64,000 nt of DNA from Aldehydirespirator sp965116965 (GCA_965116965.1 OZ220743.1:310001-374000), one strand, 5' to 3'; numbered from the stretch's first letter, positions 1-10,656 are shown. Notes: a model not told the origin generated them from the sequence alone. Numbers and translations: made by a program.

Positions 1-2
1 GG

Positions 3-3000
3 GTGCTCGAAGTCGGGCCGGGCGTGACGACGGTGCAGGAGGGCGACCGGGTGGTCGGCCTGGCCTTCGGAACCTTCTCCTCGGAGGCGGTGACCTGCGA
101 GGAGATGGTGGCTCCCGCCCCCGCCGACCTGCCCGCCGCCGCGCTGGCAACGATGCCGACCGCGTTCGTGTCGGCCGCCCTGTCGTTCGACTGTTCGGGT
201 CTGGACTCCGGTGAGAAGGTCCTCATTCACGCCGGCGCCGGAGGAGTGGGCCTGGCCGCCATCCAGCTGGCCCAGGCCGCGGGAGCCGAGGTGTTCGCCA
301 CCGCCAGCGCTCCAAAGCAGGCCTACCTGCGCTCGCTGGGCGTGAGGCACGTGTTCGACAGCCGCTCCACGAAGTTCTCGGAGCAGATCCTCGAAGCCAC
401 CGGCGGCACCGGCGTCGACGTTGTGCTCAACAGCCTTACCGGTCCCGGCTTCATCGATGCCAGCCTGGCCTGCCTGACCCGCGGTGGCCGGTTCGTGGAG
501 TTGGCCAGGGTGGACATCCTCAGCCACGACAAGATGTCGGAGGCACGACCCGATGTCGGCTACTGGATCCTGGAACTGGACGTGCTCAAGGAGCACGACC
601 CGGACCAGCCGGGATCCGCGCTCCGGCAGGTGATGCGACAGCTGGCCGCCGGCGAGTTGAAGCCGCTGGTCCACACCAGATGGTCGTTGGCCGAAGCCGG
701 TCCGGCCATGAAGTACATGCGGGCCGCTCGCCACATCGGCAAGATCGTCTTCGCCGCGTCGCCACTCGAGACCGGACGGCTGCGCAGCGACAGGACATAC
801 CTGGTGACGGGCGGCCTGGGCGGCATCGGCTGCACGATGGCGGAGTGGCTGGCCGACCGCGGGGCCGGCGCCATCGTGCTCAACGGTCGGCGCGACCCGG
901 ACCCCGAGGCCGCTGCAGTCATCGCCGGGCTGCGCGAGCGTGGTGCGACGGTGAGCGTGGAGCTGGCCGACATGACCGACGCGGCCGCAGTGGACGCCAT
1001 GCTGGCCCGCATCGCCGACACGTTGCCGCCGCTTGGCGGAGTCATCCACAGCGTGGGCGTGCTGTCGGACGCCTCCATCCCGAACCAGAGCTGGGACAGG
1101 TTCGAGCAGGTGTTGTGGCCCAAGGTGCTGGGTGCCTGGCAATTGCACCGCGCCACGGCGGACCTTGATCTCGACCTGTTCGTGCTGTTCTCGAGCGTGG
1201 CCGGCGTCATGGGAAACCCGGGTCAGGCCAACCACGCAGCCGCCAACGCCTTCCTCGATGTGCTCGCGGCCCATCGCCGGTCGCGGGGCCTGGCAGGACA
1301 ATCCATCGCCTGGGGAGCGTGGTCGGGGCTCGGCGAGGCCGAGGAGCACCGGGAACGGATCGCCGGACAATTGGAGGCTGCGGGTACGGGCTGGATCACA
1401 CCCCAGCAGGGCTTGAGAGCGTTCGACCGGCTGGTCAGGCAGGATCCTGCGGCGCCCATGGTGGCCGCGGTCGACTGGCAGGTGGTCTCGGAAGGCGATC
1501 AGCATCGTTCGCCGTTCGTCGAGGATCTGCTGGCCGCAGCAGGCCGTTCCGGAGCGCATCAAGAGACGCAGGCCGATCTGCTCTCGGAGCTGGGCCAGTC
1601 GCCGGTGGCCGGGCACGAGCAGATACTGGTCGAGTTCCTGCGGCGGGAACTGCAGGCTGTGATGCGTCTGCCCAACCTGCCGGCTCCCTCGGCCGAGTTC
1701 GCCGATCTGGGGATGGACTCGCTGATGGCGGTGGAGTTCAGGAACCGCGTGAATCGCGGCTTCGCAGGCACCTACTCGGCGGGCAACACCGTGGTGTTCG
1801 ACTATCCCAGCGTTCGAAGCCTCGCCGCCCATCTGGCATCGGAGCTCGCCGAATTGGGCACGATCGAGGCCCCCGACACCGGCGACGACGGGCGCTTCGC
1901 CATACAGGCCCCGACCGACCCCGGCCCTGCCGATACGAGCCGGCCGGAGCGGCCGGCACAACCCGAGCGACCCAGCCGACCGGAGCAGGCGGACCGGAGC
2001 GACCCTGTCCCAGCGGCCGCCACCGTGCAGGACCGCCCCGCGCGGGTCGCGCCGCCGAAGGTGACCGGCAATCAAGGGATCGCCATCGTGGGCATGGCCT
2101 GCCGGTTTCCCGGCGCGCCCGACCTGGACGGCTTCTGGCGTCTCGTGGAAGCAGGCGAGAACGCGGTCACCGACGGGCGCCGGGACCCCGGTCCCTGGAA
2201 CGGCGCCTCCGGGGACCCGGACAACCCGGATCGCGGTAACCGGATCGGAGCGTTCGTCGAAGGCATCGACCGGTTCGACGCGGGTTTCTTCCGGATCAGG
2301 CCGATCGAGGCCCGCACGATGGACCCCCAGCAGCGGATGCTGCTGGAGACGACCTGGCAGGCACTCGAGGACGCCGGCATCGATCCGACCGGCCTGAAGG
2401 GAAGCCGCACCGGGGTGTACGCCGGTATCGGCGGCAGCAGCGAGTACCGCAGGGTGATCGCCGCGGCCGGCCGGGGCGACAGCTACTTCGGCACGACCTC
2501 GAGCGTGGCCGTCGGGCGGATCGCATTCACTCTGGGCCTGGCCGGCCCGGCGGTGCCGTTCGACCTGGCCTGCGCGTCATCGCTGGTCGCCATTCACCAC
2601 GCGGTCACCGCGCTGCAGCAGGACGAGGTGGACATGGCACTGGCCGGAGGGGCCAACGCCGTCCTGTCCCCGTCCATCGCGAAGTTCCTCGAAGAGACCG
2701 GCATGCTGTCGGCCAGCGGGCAGTGCCGAACCTTCGACGCCGGCGCGGACGGCTACGTTCGGGGCGAGGGCTGCGGCATGGTCGTGCTCAAGCGGCTCGA
2801 CGACGCCATCGCCGCCGGCAACCGGATCTGGGGCGTGGTGCGAGGCACCGCAGTGAACCAGAACGCCACCGGCCTGGGCCTCACCCAGCCCAACGGACCA
2901 GCGCAGATGCAGGCCATGGAACAGGCCCTGGAGCGGGCGGCCGTAACGCCCGCCGAAGTGGACTATCTGGAGGCCCATGGGCCGGGTTCGCCGTTCGGCG

Positions 3001-3830
3001 ACGCGGTCGAGATGAACGCGGCCGCCAACGTCTACGGCCGCGGCCGCGACCCCGGCGAGCCCCTGCTGGTCGGTTCGGTCAAGACCAACATCGGCCATCT
3101 CGAGTGCGCGTCGGCCGTGGCCGGCCTCATCAAGACGGTGCTGGCCATGAACCGGGGCACGATCCCCAGGCATCTGCACCTGACCGAACCCAGCACCCAG
3201 ATCGACTGGGAGCGGCTGCCGGTACGGGTCACCACAGAGGCGACCGGCTGGCCAACGCCTGATGGCCGGCCGAAGCTGGCCGCGGTGAACTCCTTCGCTA
3301 TCTCAGGGGCCAATGCGCATCTGGTTCTGGAGGGACACGAGGGGTCCAGCGAAGCCCCCCGCCCGGGACCGCCCGGCGAGGCACAGCCGGCGCGCCGGAG
3401 ACGGCTCCTGCCGCTCTCGGCGCAGTCCGATGAAGCGCTGATCGAGCTGGCCGGCCGCTACCTCTCATGGCTCGACGAGCACGCCGACCAGCTCTCTGCC
3501 GGCCCGGCCGGAGAGCTGCTGGCCGACATGGCATGGACCGCCAGCGTGGGACGCAGTCACTTCCCGTGCCGGGCCGCGGTGCTGTTCAGCGACACCGCGA
3601 CCCTGCGCGAAGGCTTGCAGGCCGTGACCGCCCCGGACGGGCACCAGGCGGCGGGAACATCAGCGTCCGCCGATGGCGCCGACACAGTCGAAGCCGCGGC
3701 AGCCACCTACGAGGCGGGCGATGACGTGTCCTTCCGAGAGCTGTTCGAGGGCGAGATCCGATCCCGGATCTCGCTGCCGGGCTACCCGTTTCAGCGCCGC
3801 CGCTACTGGGTAGACCCGGTGCAGCCCTAG
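3..3830 (+). CDS. Modular polyketide synthase, C-terminal part (ER-KR-ACP-KS, no AT)
   Basis: Partial: the frame is already open at the window edge and starts inside an enoylreductase, so the first codon is not a true start. Domains in order: ER (about 1-255, nucleotide motif HAGAGGVGLAAIQL), KR (about 260-440, GGLGGIG motif, Ser in FSSVAG), ACP (phosphopantetheine Ser near 571 in GMDSLMAVE), then a Pro/Arg-rich linker and a KS (about 692-1110) with Cys857 in ACASS and both His motifs (EAHGPG, NIGHLE). In the KR the usual catalytic Tyr position reads NHAAANAF, a His variant that I recall in other PKS reductases. After the KS the protein passes from a KS-AT linker straight into a post-AT linker (LPGYPFQRRRYW) and stops. 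No acyltransferase lies between them, as in KS flanking regions of trans-AT systems. Product unknown; a reduced polyketide or branched lipid is plausible. The ACP and PPTase follow on the same strand. Confidence 0.9.
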   Translation: MLEVGPGVTTVQEGDRVVGLAFGTFSSEAVTCEEMVAPAPADLPAAALATMPTAFVSAALSFDCSGLDSGEKVLIHAGAGGVGLAAIQLAQAAGAEVFATASAPKQAYLRSLGVRHVFDSRSTKFSEQILEATGGTGVDVVLNSLTGPGFIDASLACLTRGGRFVELARVDILSHDKMSEARPDVGYWILELDVLKEHDPDQPGSALRQVMRQLAAGELKPLVHTRWSLAEAGPAMKYMRAARHIGKIVFAASPLETGRLRSDRTYLVTGGLGGIGCTMAEWLADRGAGAIVLNGRRDPDPEAAAVIAGLRERGATVSVELADMTDAAAVDAMLARIADTLPPLGGVIHSVGVLSDASIPNQSWDRFEQVLWPKVLGAWQLHRATADLDLDLFVLFSSVAGVMGNPGQANHAAANAFLDVLAAHRRSRGLAGQSIAWGAWSGLGEAEEHRERIAGQLEAAGTGWITPQQGLRAFDRLVRQDPAAPMVAAVDWQVVSEGDQHRSPFVEDLLAAAGRSGAHQETQADLLSELGQSPVAGHEQILVEFLRRELQAVMRLPNLPAPSAEFADLGMDSLMAVEFRNRVNRGFAGTYSAGNTVVFDYPSVRSLAAHLASELAELGTIEAPDTGDDGRFAIQAPTDPGPADTSRPERPAQPERPSRPEQADRSDPVPAAATVQDRPARVAPPKVTGNQGIAIVGMACRFPGAPDLDGFWRLVEAGENAVTDGRRDPGPWNGASGDPDNPDRGNRIGAFVEGIDRFDAGFFRIRPIEARTMDPQQRMLLETTWQALEDAGIDPTGLKGSRTGVYAGIGGSSEYRRVIAAAGRGDSYFGTTSSVAVGRIAFTLGLAGPAVPFDLACASSLVAIHHAVTALQQDEVDMALAGGANAVLSPSIAKFLEETGMLSASGQCRTFDAGADGYVRGEGCGMVVLKRLDDAIAAGNRIWGVVRGTAVNQNATGLGLTQPNGPAQMQAMEQALERAAVTPAEVDYLEAHGPGSPFGDAVEMNAAANVYGRGRDPGEPLLVGSVKTNIGHLECASAVAGLIKTVLAMNRGTIPRHLHLTEPSTQIDWERLPVRVTTEATGWPTPDGRPKLAAVNSFAISGANAHLVLEGHEGSSEAPRPGPPGEAQPARRRRLLPLSAQSDEALIELAGRYLSWLDEHADQLSAGPAGELLADMAWTASVGRSHFPCRAAVLFSDTATLREGLQAVTAPDGHQAAGTSASADGADTVEAAAATYEAGDDVSFRELFEGEIRSRISLPGYPFQRRRYWVDPVQP

Positions 3831-3842
3831 CTCCCGGCTTCA

Positions 3843-3914
3843 GTCCTTGTCGAAATTGCCGTCCTTGTCGAAATTGCCGTCCTTGTCGAAATTGCCGTCT
3901 TTGTCAGGGTTGCC
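3843..3914. repeat. 18-bp tandem repeat, 3 perfect and 1 degenerate copy
   Basis: The unit GTCCTTGTCGAAATTGCC occurs three times without change from 3843 to 3896, then once with four changes to 3914. It lies just after the PKS stop and before the carrier-protein gene. The unit length is a multiple of three, but no coding use is evident. It could be a relic of a coding repeat or a slippage-prone spacer. Confidence 0.9.
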
Positions 3915-3983
3915 GTCGTCGACCCGGTGACCTAGATTTCGCGGGTCCCTCACACCCAAATCCATGCAAAGGACACCCCAACC

Positions 3984-4223
3984 ATGTCATCCACCGAAGA
4001 ACGGATTCGAGCACTTGTGGACGCGAACCTCCAGATCGAGGGCCGCGCCGCAGGCTCGCCGCTGACCCCGGATCTCAACATCGTCGACGCAGGAGTCAGC
4101 TCCACGGATGTGGTGGCGTTCTGGAGGCTCGTGTGCGAGGAGTTCGGCGTCGACATCCCGGCCGAAGAGTTCGCTGAGCTCTTGACGCCGAGCGACTTGA
4201 TCGCGTATCTGGACGCCCAGTAG
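3984..4223 (+). CDS. Free-standing acyl/peptidyl carrier protein
   Basis: A 79-residue acidic protein with the helical pattern and length of a discrete carrier protein. The usual phosphopantetheine-site DSL is replaced by SST in GVSSTDVV, so Ser40 is the likely prosthetic-group site by alignment with the PKS ACP just upstream. It lies between the PKS and a Sfp-type PPTase, and would be loaded by that PPTase and serve either the AT-less KS or a partner outside the window. The variant motif leaves some doubt whether it is converted to the holo form. Confidence 0.82.
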   Translation: MSSTEERIRALVDANLQIEGRAAGSPLTPDLNIVDAGVSSTDVVAFWRLVCEEFGVDIPAEEFAELLTPSDLIAYLDAQ

Positions 4224-4241
4224 GGCTGACACGGAGGTCTC

Positions 4242-4994
4242 CTGACTCCTCTCCCGTCCGGGAAGCTCCTCACGCCGGTTCCCCCGGCAGTTGAGGGGTC
4301 AGAGCATTGGTGCAGCCCGCACCGCGCCCTCGATGGCGTTCGGGTACTGCACGTAGACCTGTCGACCGGCGATGGGCGCGAGCAACGCGCCCTGCGATGG
4401 CTCGACGGCACCGAGCAGCGCCGGCGAGAACGGTTCGTGTACGACGCGCCCCGGCACCGGTTCACGCTGTGCCGGGCTGCACTCCGATCCGTGCTGTGCC
4501 ACCAACTCGGCTGCAGCAACGAGCATCTCGCCTTCGGGACCTCAGAACACGGCAAACCGTACGCCATCGTGCGCGGGCGGCGCGCTGCAGTCAGCTTCAA
4601 CGTGAGCCACAGTGGCGTCCACGGGCTGATCGCCCTGGCACCCGGGGGGCGGGTCGGGATCGATGTCGAGGAGCGGGTTCCCCACCGGAACCTCGACGAG
4701 TTGATCGAGGCGGTGTTCGGCCCCAACGAGAAGCATGAGTTGGCCGCCGCGAACAACCACGATCGGCTCGACCTGTTCTTCAGGCTCTGGACGATGAAGG
4801 AAGCACTGAGCAAGGCCCACGGAATGGGCCTGTCGTTGGACGTATCCCGCTTCGAGATCCCGCCGGACATGCGGGCCGGCGCAACCAGCGGCTTCGTCCG
4901 GTTCGCCGGCATGCCCGGAGCGGGATGGCGACTCGAGGACATCAGCACCGACCGCTTCGCGGCCGCGGTCGCCTACGAAGGCGACGGTCGATGA
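4242..4994 (+). CDS. Sfp-type 4'-phosphopantetheinyl transferase
   Basis: Transfers phosphopantetheine from CoA to carrier-protein serines. Hallmarks seen are VSHSG, the Mg-binding GIDVEE and the WTMKEALSKAHGMGL motif. The first GTG in frame is at 4437 and would give only 185 residues, beginning inside the conserved RRERFVYDAPRHRF segment. The same frame is open back to a stop at 4227-4229, and the translated stretch (for example GVRVLHVDLSTGD) looks like the missing N-terminal strand of this family. The only plausible upstream start is CTG at 4242, five bases after GGAGG; it would give about 250 residues, closer to family length. I therefore extend to 4242 but regard the start as unsettled. 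The stop overlaps the next gene by ATGA. Confidence 0.82.
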   Translation: MTPLPSGKLLTPVPPAVEGSEHWCSPHRALDGVRVLHVDLSTGDGREQRALRWLDGTEQRRRERFVYDAPRHRFTLCRAALRSVLCHQLGCSNEHLAFGTSEHGKPYAIVRGRRAAVSFNVSHSGVHGLIALAPGGRVGIDVEERVPHRNLDELIEAVFGPNEKHELAAANNHDRLDLFFRLWTMKEALSKAHGMGLSLDVSRFEIPPDMRAGATSGFVRFAGMPGAGWRLEDISTDRFAAAVAYEGDGR

Positions 4995-5917
4995 CCGCCG
5001 CCCCTCCCCTGAGAGAGGTCACCGGCGCCGAGATCGAGGCGTTCCACCGCGACGGAGCGGTGCTGCTCGAAGGCGTGCTGGCCCCCGAGTGGGTGGACTT
5101 GGTCGCCGACGGCCTGGAGGAGTGCTTCGCCGAGCGCGACCACATGTCCAGCGAGGTGGTCGCCCAGGGGGCGACCGTGCGGGCCGACCAGCTGCTGGCC
5201 GCCCGATCCGCCAGCCTCCACCGGTTCGCCAACGACTCGCCCGTCGGCGGACTCGTGGGCTCGGTGCTCAGCGCTCCGGTGCGCTTCTACATGGACCAGA
5301 TGTTCTTCCGGAGGGCAGGGTTCATGGCCCCGACCCCGTGGCACCAGGACACCAGCTATCACAACGTGGAGGGCCACCACCTGGTGCGGGCCTGGGCATC
5401 ACCGGACCGGGTGCCTCGCCCGGCCAGCCTCGAAGTGGTCCGCGGTTCGCACCGCTGGAACGTCACCTACCGGCCGATGGTGGGCCGAGACCCCGACATG
5501 TCCGACGAGGAGAACGCTCTCCGGATGGCACTGGCCCGCAAGCGCGGCGTCTACGAGAAGGGGGGATCGGGGTTCGCCTACCGCGGCGTGGTGATGGACA
5601 AGTCGCTGCCGCCCACCCCCGACGTGCCCCGCGATCGCGGATCGTTCGACATCATGGGATGGGACTACCGACCCGGTGACGTGATCCTGTTCCACGGCAA
5701 CCTCCTCCACGGAACGGCTGAGGGAGTGACCCTCGACCGCGACCGGCGGGCCTACGCCGCCCTCTACGCCGGCCCCGAGGCGCGGTACATCCAGCGAGTG
5801 GGGCAGATGGTGCCCGATCCACCGGGACTGGCGGAGCAACAGCCCCAGACGGGCCAGACCCTCGACTCCTTCGACGACGTGTTCCCGCTGGTGTGGTCGC
5901 CGGGAGACTGGAACTGA
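4991..5917 (+). CDS. PhyH-family Fe(II)/2-oxoglutarate dioxygenase
   Basis: About 308 residues, starting at the ATG that overlaps the PPTase stop; a longer frame upstream is a shadow of the PPTase gene. The iron-binding facial triad is visible as HQD in PTPWHQDTSYHN and a distal His in FHGNLLHGTAEG, with a following Arg (DRRAY) that would bind 2-oxoglutarate. Phytanoyl-CoA dioxygenase relatives hydroxylate acyl chains or natural products. Its coupling to the PPTase and PKS suggests oxidative tailoring of the PKS product. Substrate cannot be deduced. Confidence 0.87.
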   Translation: MTAAPPLREVTGAEIEAFHRDGAVLLEGVLAPEWVDLVADGLEECFAERDHMSSEVVAQGATVRADQLLAARSASLHRFANDSPVGGLVGSVLSAPVRFYMDQMFFRRAGFMAPTPWHQDTSYHNVEGHHLVRAWASPDRVPRPASLEVVRGSHRWNVTYRPMVGRDPDMSDEENALRMALARKRGVYEKGGSGFAYRGVVMDKSLPPTPDVPRDRGSFDIMGWDYRPGDVILFHGNLLHGTAEGVTLDRDRRAYAALYAGPEARYIQRVGQMVPDPPGLAEQQPQTGQTLDSFDDVFPLVWSPGDWN

Positions 5918-5979
5918 TTCGCCCGACCAACAGGCGCTCGATGGGCGCGCCGGGGGCAGCTTGGCTAGGAGCGAGCTCG

Positions 5980-6067
5980 GACAGGTCAGAGCACGTGGCG
6001 TCGCAGCGGGGTCATTACCGCTCTTGTTCGCTGCGCTCACGGGCCGCTCGGGCCACGGCCTAGCCCG
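5980..6067 (-). repeat. Interspersed repeat, copy A
   Basis: An 88-bp stretch that aligns end to end with 24467-24554, including an identical block of about 38 bases around CTCTTGTTCGCTGCGCTCAC. On the minus strand it carries the family core GAGCGGCCCGTGAGCGCAGC. It sits directly upstream of the truncated amidase, at or near the point where amidase similarity is lost. Confidence 0.8.
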
Positions 6068-6117
6068 TATGAGGCGGATTCGCTCGCCTTTTCGCTCGGC
6101 CTCTATCCGCAAGCCCC

Positions 6118-6778
6118 GTCCCCGACTACGGCGCGACTCCGGCGTCGGTGAGGGGCCTGCGGGTCGGGGTGACCGACGGATGGCTCCCCGAGGTCTCATC
6201 GCCGGGGGTGGACGCGGCCCTTTCCGGCGCGCTGGAGAGCCTGGAGGACCTCGGCTGCGCGGTCGAGCCGGTCCCATTCCCCCACGCCGAGCTCGCTGGC
6301 ATCATCGCCTGGGTCATCACCGTGGTGGAGTTCGCCGCGCACCATGTCGGCAGCCTTCACCGCGCACCATGTCGGCAGCCTTCACCGCATCGGCGAGTTC
6401 ACCCCGTCCGCGGCATGCCGGCTGGCGGCCGGGGCCCGAACCAGCGCCGCCGACTACCTGAGGGCGCTGCGGGCCCGCAGCCTGGTCCAGCGCGACCTTG
6501 ATACAGCCTTCGAGCGGGTGGACGTCCTGGTCACCGCAGCCACGCCCACGTCGGCGCCCGATCCAGCCACCTTCTTCGACGACGGCGACCGGCTCCGGCT
6601 CGACAGAGTGGCCCGCAACTTCCCGCCGTTCAACGTCACCGGCCATCCCGCGCTAGTAGTGCCGGCCGGGCTGGACGGGGACCGACCGGCCGCAGTCCAG
6701 ATCGTCGCCCCGCACCACCACGACGCCCTGTGCCTACAGGTCGGCGCAGCCCTGCAGACAGCAACTCAGTCTTGGTGA
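6118..6778 (+). pseudogene. Amidase (amidase-signature family), truncated and frameshifted
   Basis: The translation from 6118 (PDYGATPASVRGLRVGV) and the later part (RVDVLVTAATPTSAPDP, then NVTGHPALVVPAG and AVQIVAP) match the C-terminal half of amidase-signature hydrolases. The N-terminal half with the Ser-cisSer-Lys triad is absent, and the sequence upstream belongs to a repeat element instead. The reading frame changes inside a perfect 25-bp tandem duplication at 6336-6385. Deleting one copy restores a continuous frame through EFAAHHVGSLHRIGEF. Both defects mean no active amidase can be made. Confidence 0.8.
6336..6385 (+). repeat. Perfect 25-bp tandem duplication
   Basis: Copies at 6336-6360 and 6361-6385 are identical. 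Because 25 is not a multiple of three, the duplication shifts the amidase frame by one. The absence of any mismatch suggests a recent slippage event. Confidence 0.93.
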
Positions 6779-6870
6779 GTCTGAAATATATTTCCATCAC
6801 CTATATTGCATTACAAGCCAGATTAGTATCGTATGAGCGATGTTCGCATCCGGGTAGGAAGGGTTGACAC

Positions 6871-7071
6871 ATGACAGCAGCAGACGCATCCTTGCCAGCC
6901 GTACCGGCGGACACCCTGGCCACAACCAAAGACTTGCAGGTTCTCAGGTCGGATCTGACGGCCGTAATACACAAGGAGATCGCGGAGCTGACCAAGACGA
7001 TGATGAGGGTGGCGTTGATGATGGTGGCCGCGTTCGCGGGGGCGCTGGTCACCGTCGCCCTCGTCGTCTAG
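6871..7071 (+). CDS. Small single-pass membrane protein, function unknown
   Basis: 66 residues: a polar N-terminal half with a short amphipathic or coiled-coil segment (about 18-42) and a C-terminal hydrophobic helix (about 46-66). A GGAAGGG ribosome site lies 10 bases before the ATG. The region upstream, about 6783-6835, is unusually AT-rich for this window and contains TTGCATT. No family recognised. A coiled-coil membrane protein with the reverse order (helix first, coil after) occurs at 13607 behind a similar AT-rich patch. Confidence 0.55.
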   Translation: MTAADASLPAVPADTLATTKDLQVLRSDLTAVIHKEIAELTKTMMRVALMMVAAFAGALVTVALVV

Positions 7072-7192
7072 GACGGGCTCCCTCCCACCCGCGAGGCTGC
7101 CTCTCCCGATACGAAGCAGTCCGAGCCAGGCAACTAGGTTCAGCGCGAATGAGTCACTCCCGCACGCGCTCGGACCTCGGGGAGGGAACGCC

Positions 7193-8595
7193 GTGACTGT
7201 GCTGACCGACGAACTGCCGGCCAGCTTCGACGATTCGGTGGGGCCGGTGGACGAGGCCCGGCTGCTGCCACCGGTGCTGTACACGTCGGCGGAGTTCTAC
7301 GAGTTCGAGCGGCGGGCCGTCTTCCAGCGGGAGTGGCTCTGCGTGGGCCGGGTCGACCAGTTGAAGGAGCCGGGCGACTTCCGCTGCATCACCATCGCGG
7401 GCGAGCCCCTCATCGCGGCCCGGGACGCCGGTGGTGAACTCAGGGTCATGTCGGCCGTGTGCCGCCACCGGGGGATGGTCATCGCGGAGGGCTCCGGCAA
7501 CTGTCGCCGCTTCACCTGCCCGTACCACCATTGGAGCTACGGGCTCGACGGTGCGCTGCTCGGCACGCCGGCCATGGAGCGCGCCGTGGACTTCGACCAC
7601 AGCGATCACAACCTGCCCGAGTTGAAGGTGGAGATCTGGCAAGGATTCATCATGGCCAACTTCGATCATCACGCCCCGCCCTTCGGCCCCACCCTGACCA
7701 AGATCGACGACATGCTCACCAACTACGGGCTGGAGTCGACCACCACGCTGGAGGGCAAGACGATCCCCGACCTTCCATGGAACTGGAAGGTCATGATGGA
7801 GAACTTCAACGACCCCTACCACGCCAGCCAGCTGCACGGTCCCCTCCAGACCTTCGCGCCCAGCCACATGAACGACTTCCTGCCCTGGGACGACGCCGAC
7901 GGCGCCATCGGGCGGATCCAGCACTTCACCGACATCGACAGCTCGTTCAACCCCACCCAGCGCTGCATCCTGCCCGTGTTCTCCAACCTGACCACCGAGC
8001 AGCGCAAGCGAGGCGGCTTCGTGCTGATCCCGCCCACGCTGGCGCTTGCCATCGTCCCCGACGAGATCGCCTACTTCATCATCAGCCCGCAGGACGCCGG
8101 CCACATCACCATCCAGATCGGCTACTGCCTGGAGCCGTCGGCAAAGGACGCCTACAACAACGCCATGGCCAGCGGCGACTTCGTGGTGAACGTCACTACC
8201 GAGGTCTTCCGTGACCGGATCGAGACCGTGGCCATGGAGGCGCCGAGCGACGTGGACGAGTACGAGCTGGCCGGCTGGACTCCGGTGCCGGCCACCAAGG
8301 TCACATCGCCGGCCATCGGTGAGGCTCTGGCCCGCCTCGAGTGCGAGGTGCGCAAAGTGGTCGACCTCGGAACACCGGGAAGGATCTTCAGCGAGGTCCA
8401 CCTAGTGATCGCCGAGGTGGTGTGGGTGGCCTACGACACCGCTATCTGCGACCCCGACGGCCGCATCGACCCGCTGAGGCTGGGACCCATCGGTCGGCTC
8501 GGTTTGCGGACCTATCTCCGCACAGTGGACGATGGCGCCTACTTTCTGGCCCGCACCCCGTGGTCGGAGTTCATCGAGAGCGACAAGGAGCTGTA

Positions 8596-8596
<1 letters not shown>
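7193..8596 (+). CDS. Rieske non-haem iron oxygenase, alpha subunit
   Basis: 467 residues. The Rieske [2Fe-2S] ligands are Cys90-X-His92 and Cys109-X2-His112 (CRHRG and CPYHHWSY). The mononuclear iron site follows as NFNDPYHASQLH, placing Asp and two His in the usual order. Start is GTG, preceded by GGGAGG. Such enzymes hydroxylate or demethylate aromatics, betaines or carnitine. No reductase or ferredoxin partner lies in the window. The gene is joined by a one-base overlap to an E1 alpha gene, so its product may feed an oxo-acid step. Given the trimethylamine genes further on, a quaternary-amine substrate is a tempting but unproven guess. Confidence 0.88.
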
Positions 8597-9569
<973 letters not shown>

Positions 9570-9573
<4 letters not shown>

Positions 9574-10613
9574 CCGCCGCCGACACCGCCCCTCCGGCAC
9601 GCACGGCCCGCACCCCCCGCAAGCCCCGCGACAGGGTCCGCAAGGCCAGCTTCACCCGAGCCCTCAACAACGCCTTGGACCTGGCCATGGACAAGCATCC
9701 CGAGATGTTCCTGATCGGGGAGGACATCGCCGAGATGGGCGGCGACTTCGGCGTGACCAAGGGGCTGCTGGCCAAGTACGGGCCCGAGCGGGTGCGGGAC
9801 ACCCCCCTGTCGGAGGCGGCCATCATCGGCACCTGCGCGGGCGCGGCCATGGTCGGCATGCGCCCGGTGGCCGAGATCATGTTCGCCGACTTCATCGCCG
9901 AGTGCTACGACCAGGTCGTCAACAACGTGGCCAAGCTCCACTACATGTTCGACGGGCAGTTCAAGGCTCCCCTGGTGATCCGCACCGCCTGCGGGGGCGG
10001 GTTCGGCGGCGGGCCGCACCACTCCCAGAGCGTGGAGGGCTGGTTCCTCAACGTGCCCGGCATCGTGATCGTGGCACCGTCGAACCCGGTCGACGCCAAG
10101 GGCCTGCTGCTGGCGTCGATCGACAGCGACGACCCTGTGCTGTTCCTGGAGCACAAGGCCCTGTACCGCAGCCGGGCCGAGGTGCCCCCCGAGTACTACA
10201 CCACCCCATTGGGGAAGGCCTCGATCGCCCGCGAGGGCACCGACGTGACGGTGGTGGCGGCCATGCGCATGGTACCGATGGCGCTGGAGGCGGCCGAGCG
10301 GGCTGTCGCCGACGGCATCTCGGTCGAGGTGGTGGACCTGCGGACGATCCGGCCCTACGACGCGGCCACCGTGCTGGCCTCGGCATCGAGGACGGGCCGG
10401 GTGGTGGTGGCCAACGAGGCTCCCAGGGTCGGCGGGCTGGGCGCGGAGGTGAGCGCCCGCATCAGCGAGGAGTGCTTCGCGGAGCTTCGGGGTCCGGTGG
10501 TGAGGGTGGACGGCCTCGACACACCCATCCCCTTCTCGGTGCCCCTCGAGGACGTCGTGCTCCCCGGCGCCGCCGACATCGCCGCGGCCATCAAGACCGC
10601 CGCCCAGTACTGA
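9570..10613 (+). CDS. 2-oxoacid dehydrogenase E1 beta subunit
   Basis: About 347 residues from the ATG overlapping the alpha-subunit stop (ATGA). Family motifs include GEDIAEMGGDFGVTKGL, DTPLSEAAIIG, RTACGGGFGGGPHHSQS and the C-terminal transketolase domain with VVDLRTIRPYD. A typical partner of the alpha subunit upstream. No E2 acyltransferase or E3 gene follows; the only nearby piece of an E2 is the free lipoyl domain at 11457, beyond an opposite-strand gene. Confidence 0.92.
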
Positions 10614-10656
10614 TCCCGACAACCCCGACGGGGCACCTACACGACAGAGGGAATCC

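Noticed and set aside
6336..6385. Attachment site or target duplication of an integrated element
   Set aside because: The two copies are adjacent with nothing between them and lie inside an amidase frame, so simple slippage explains them.
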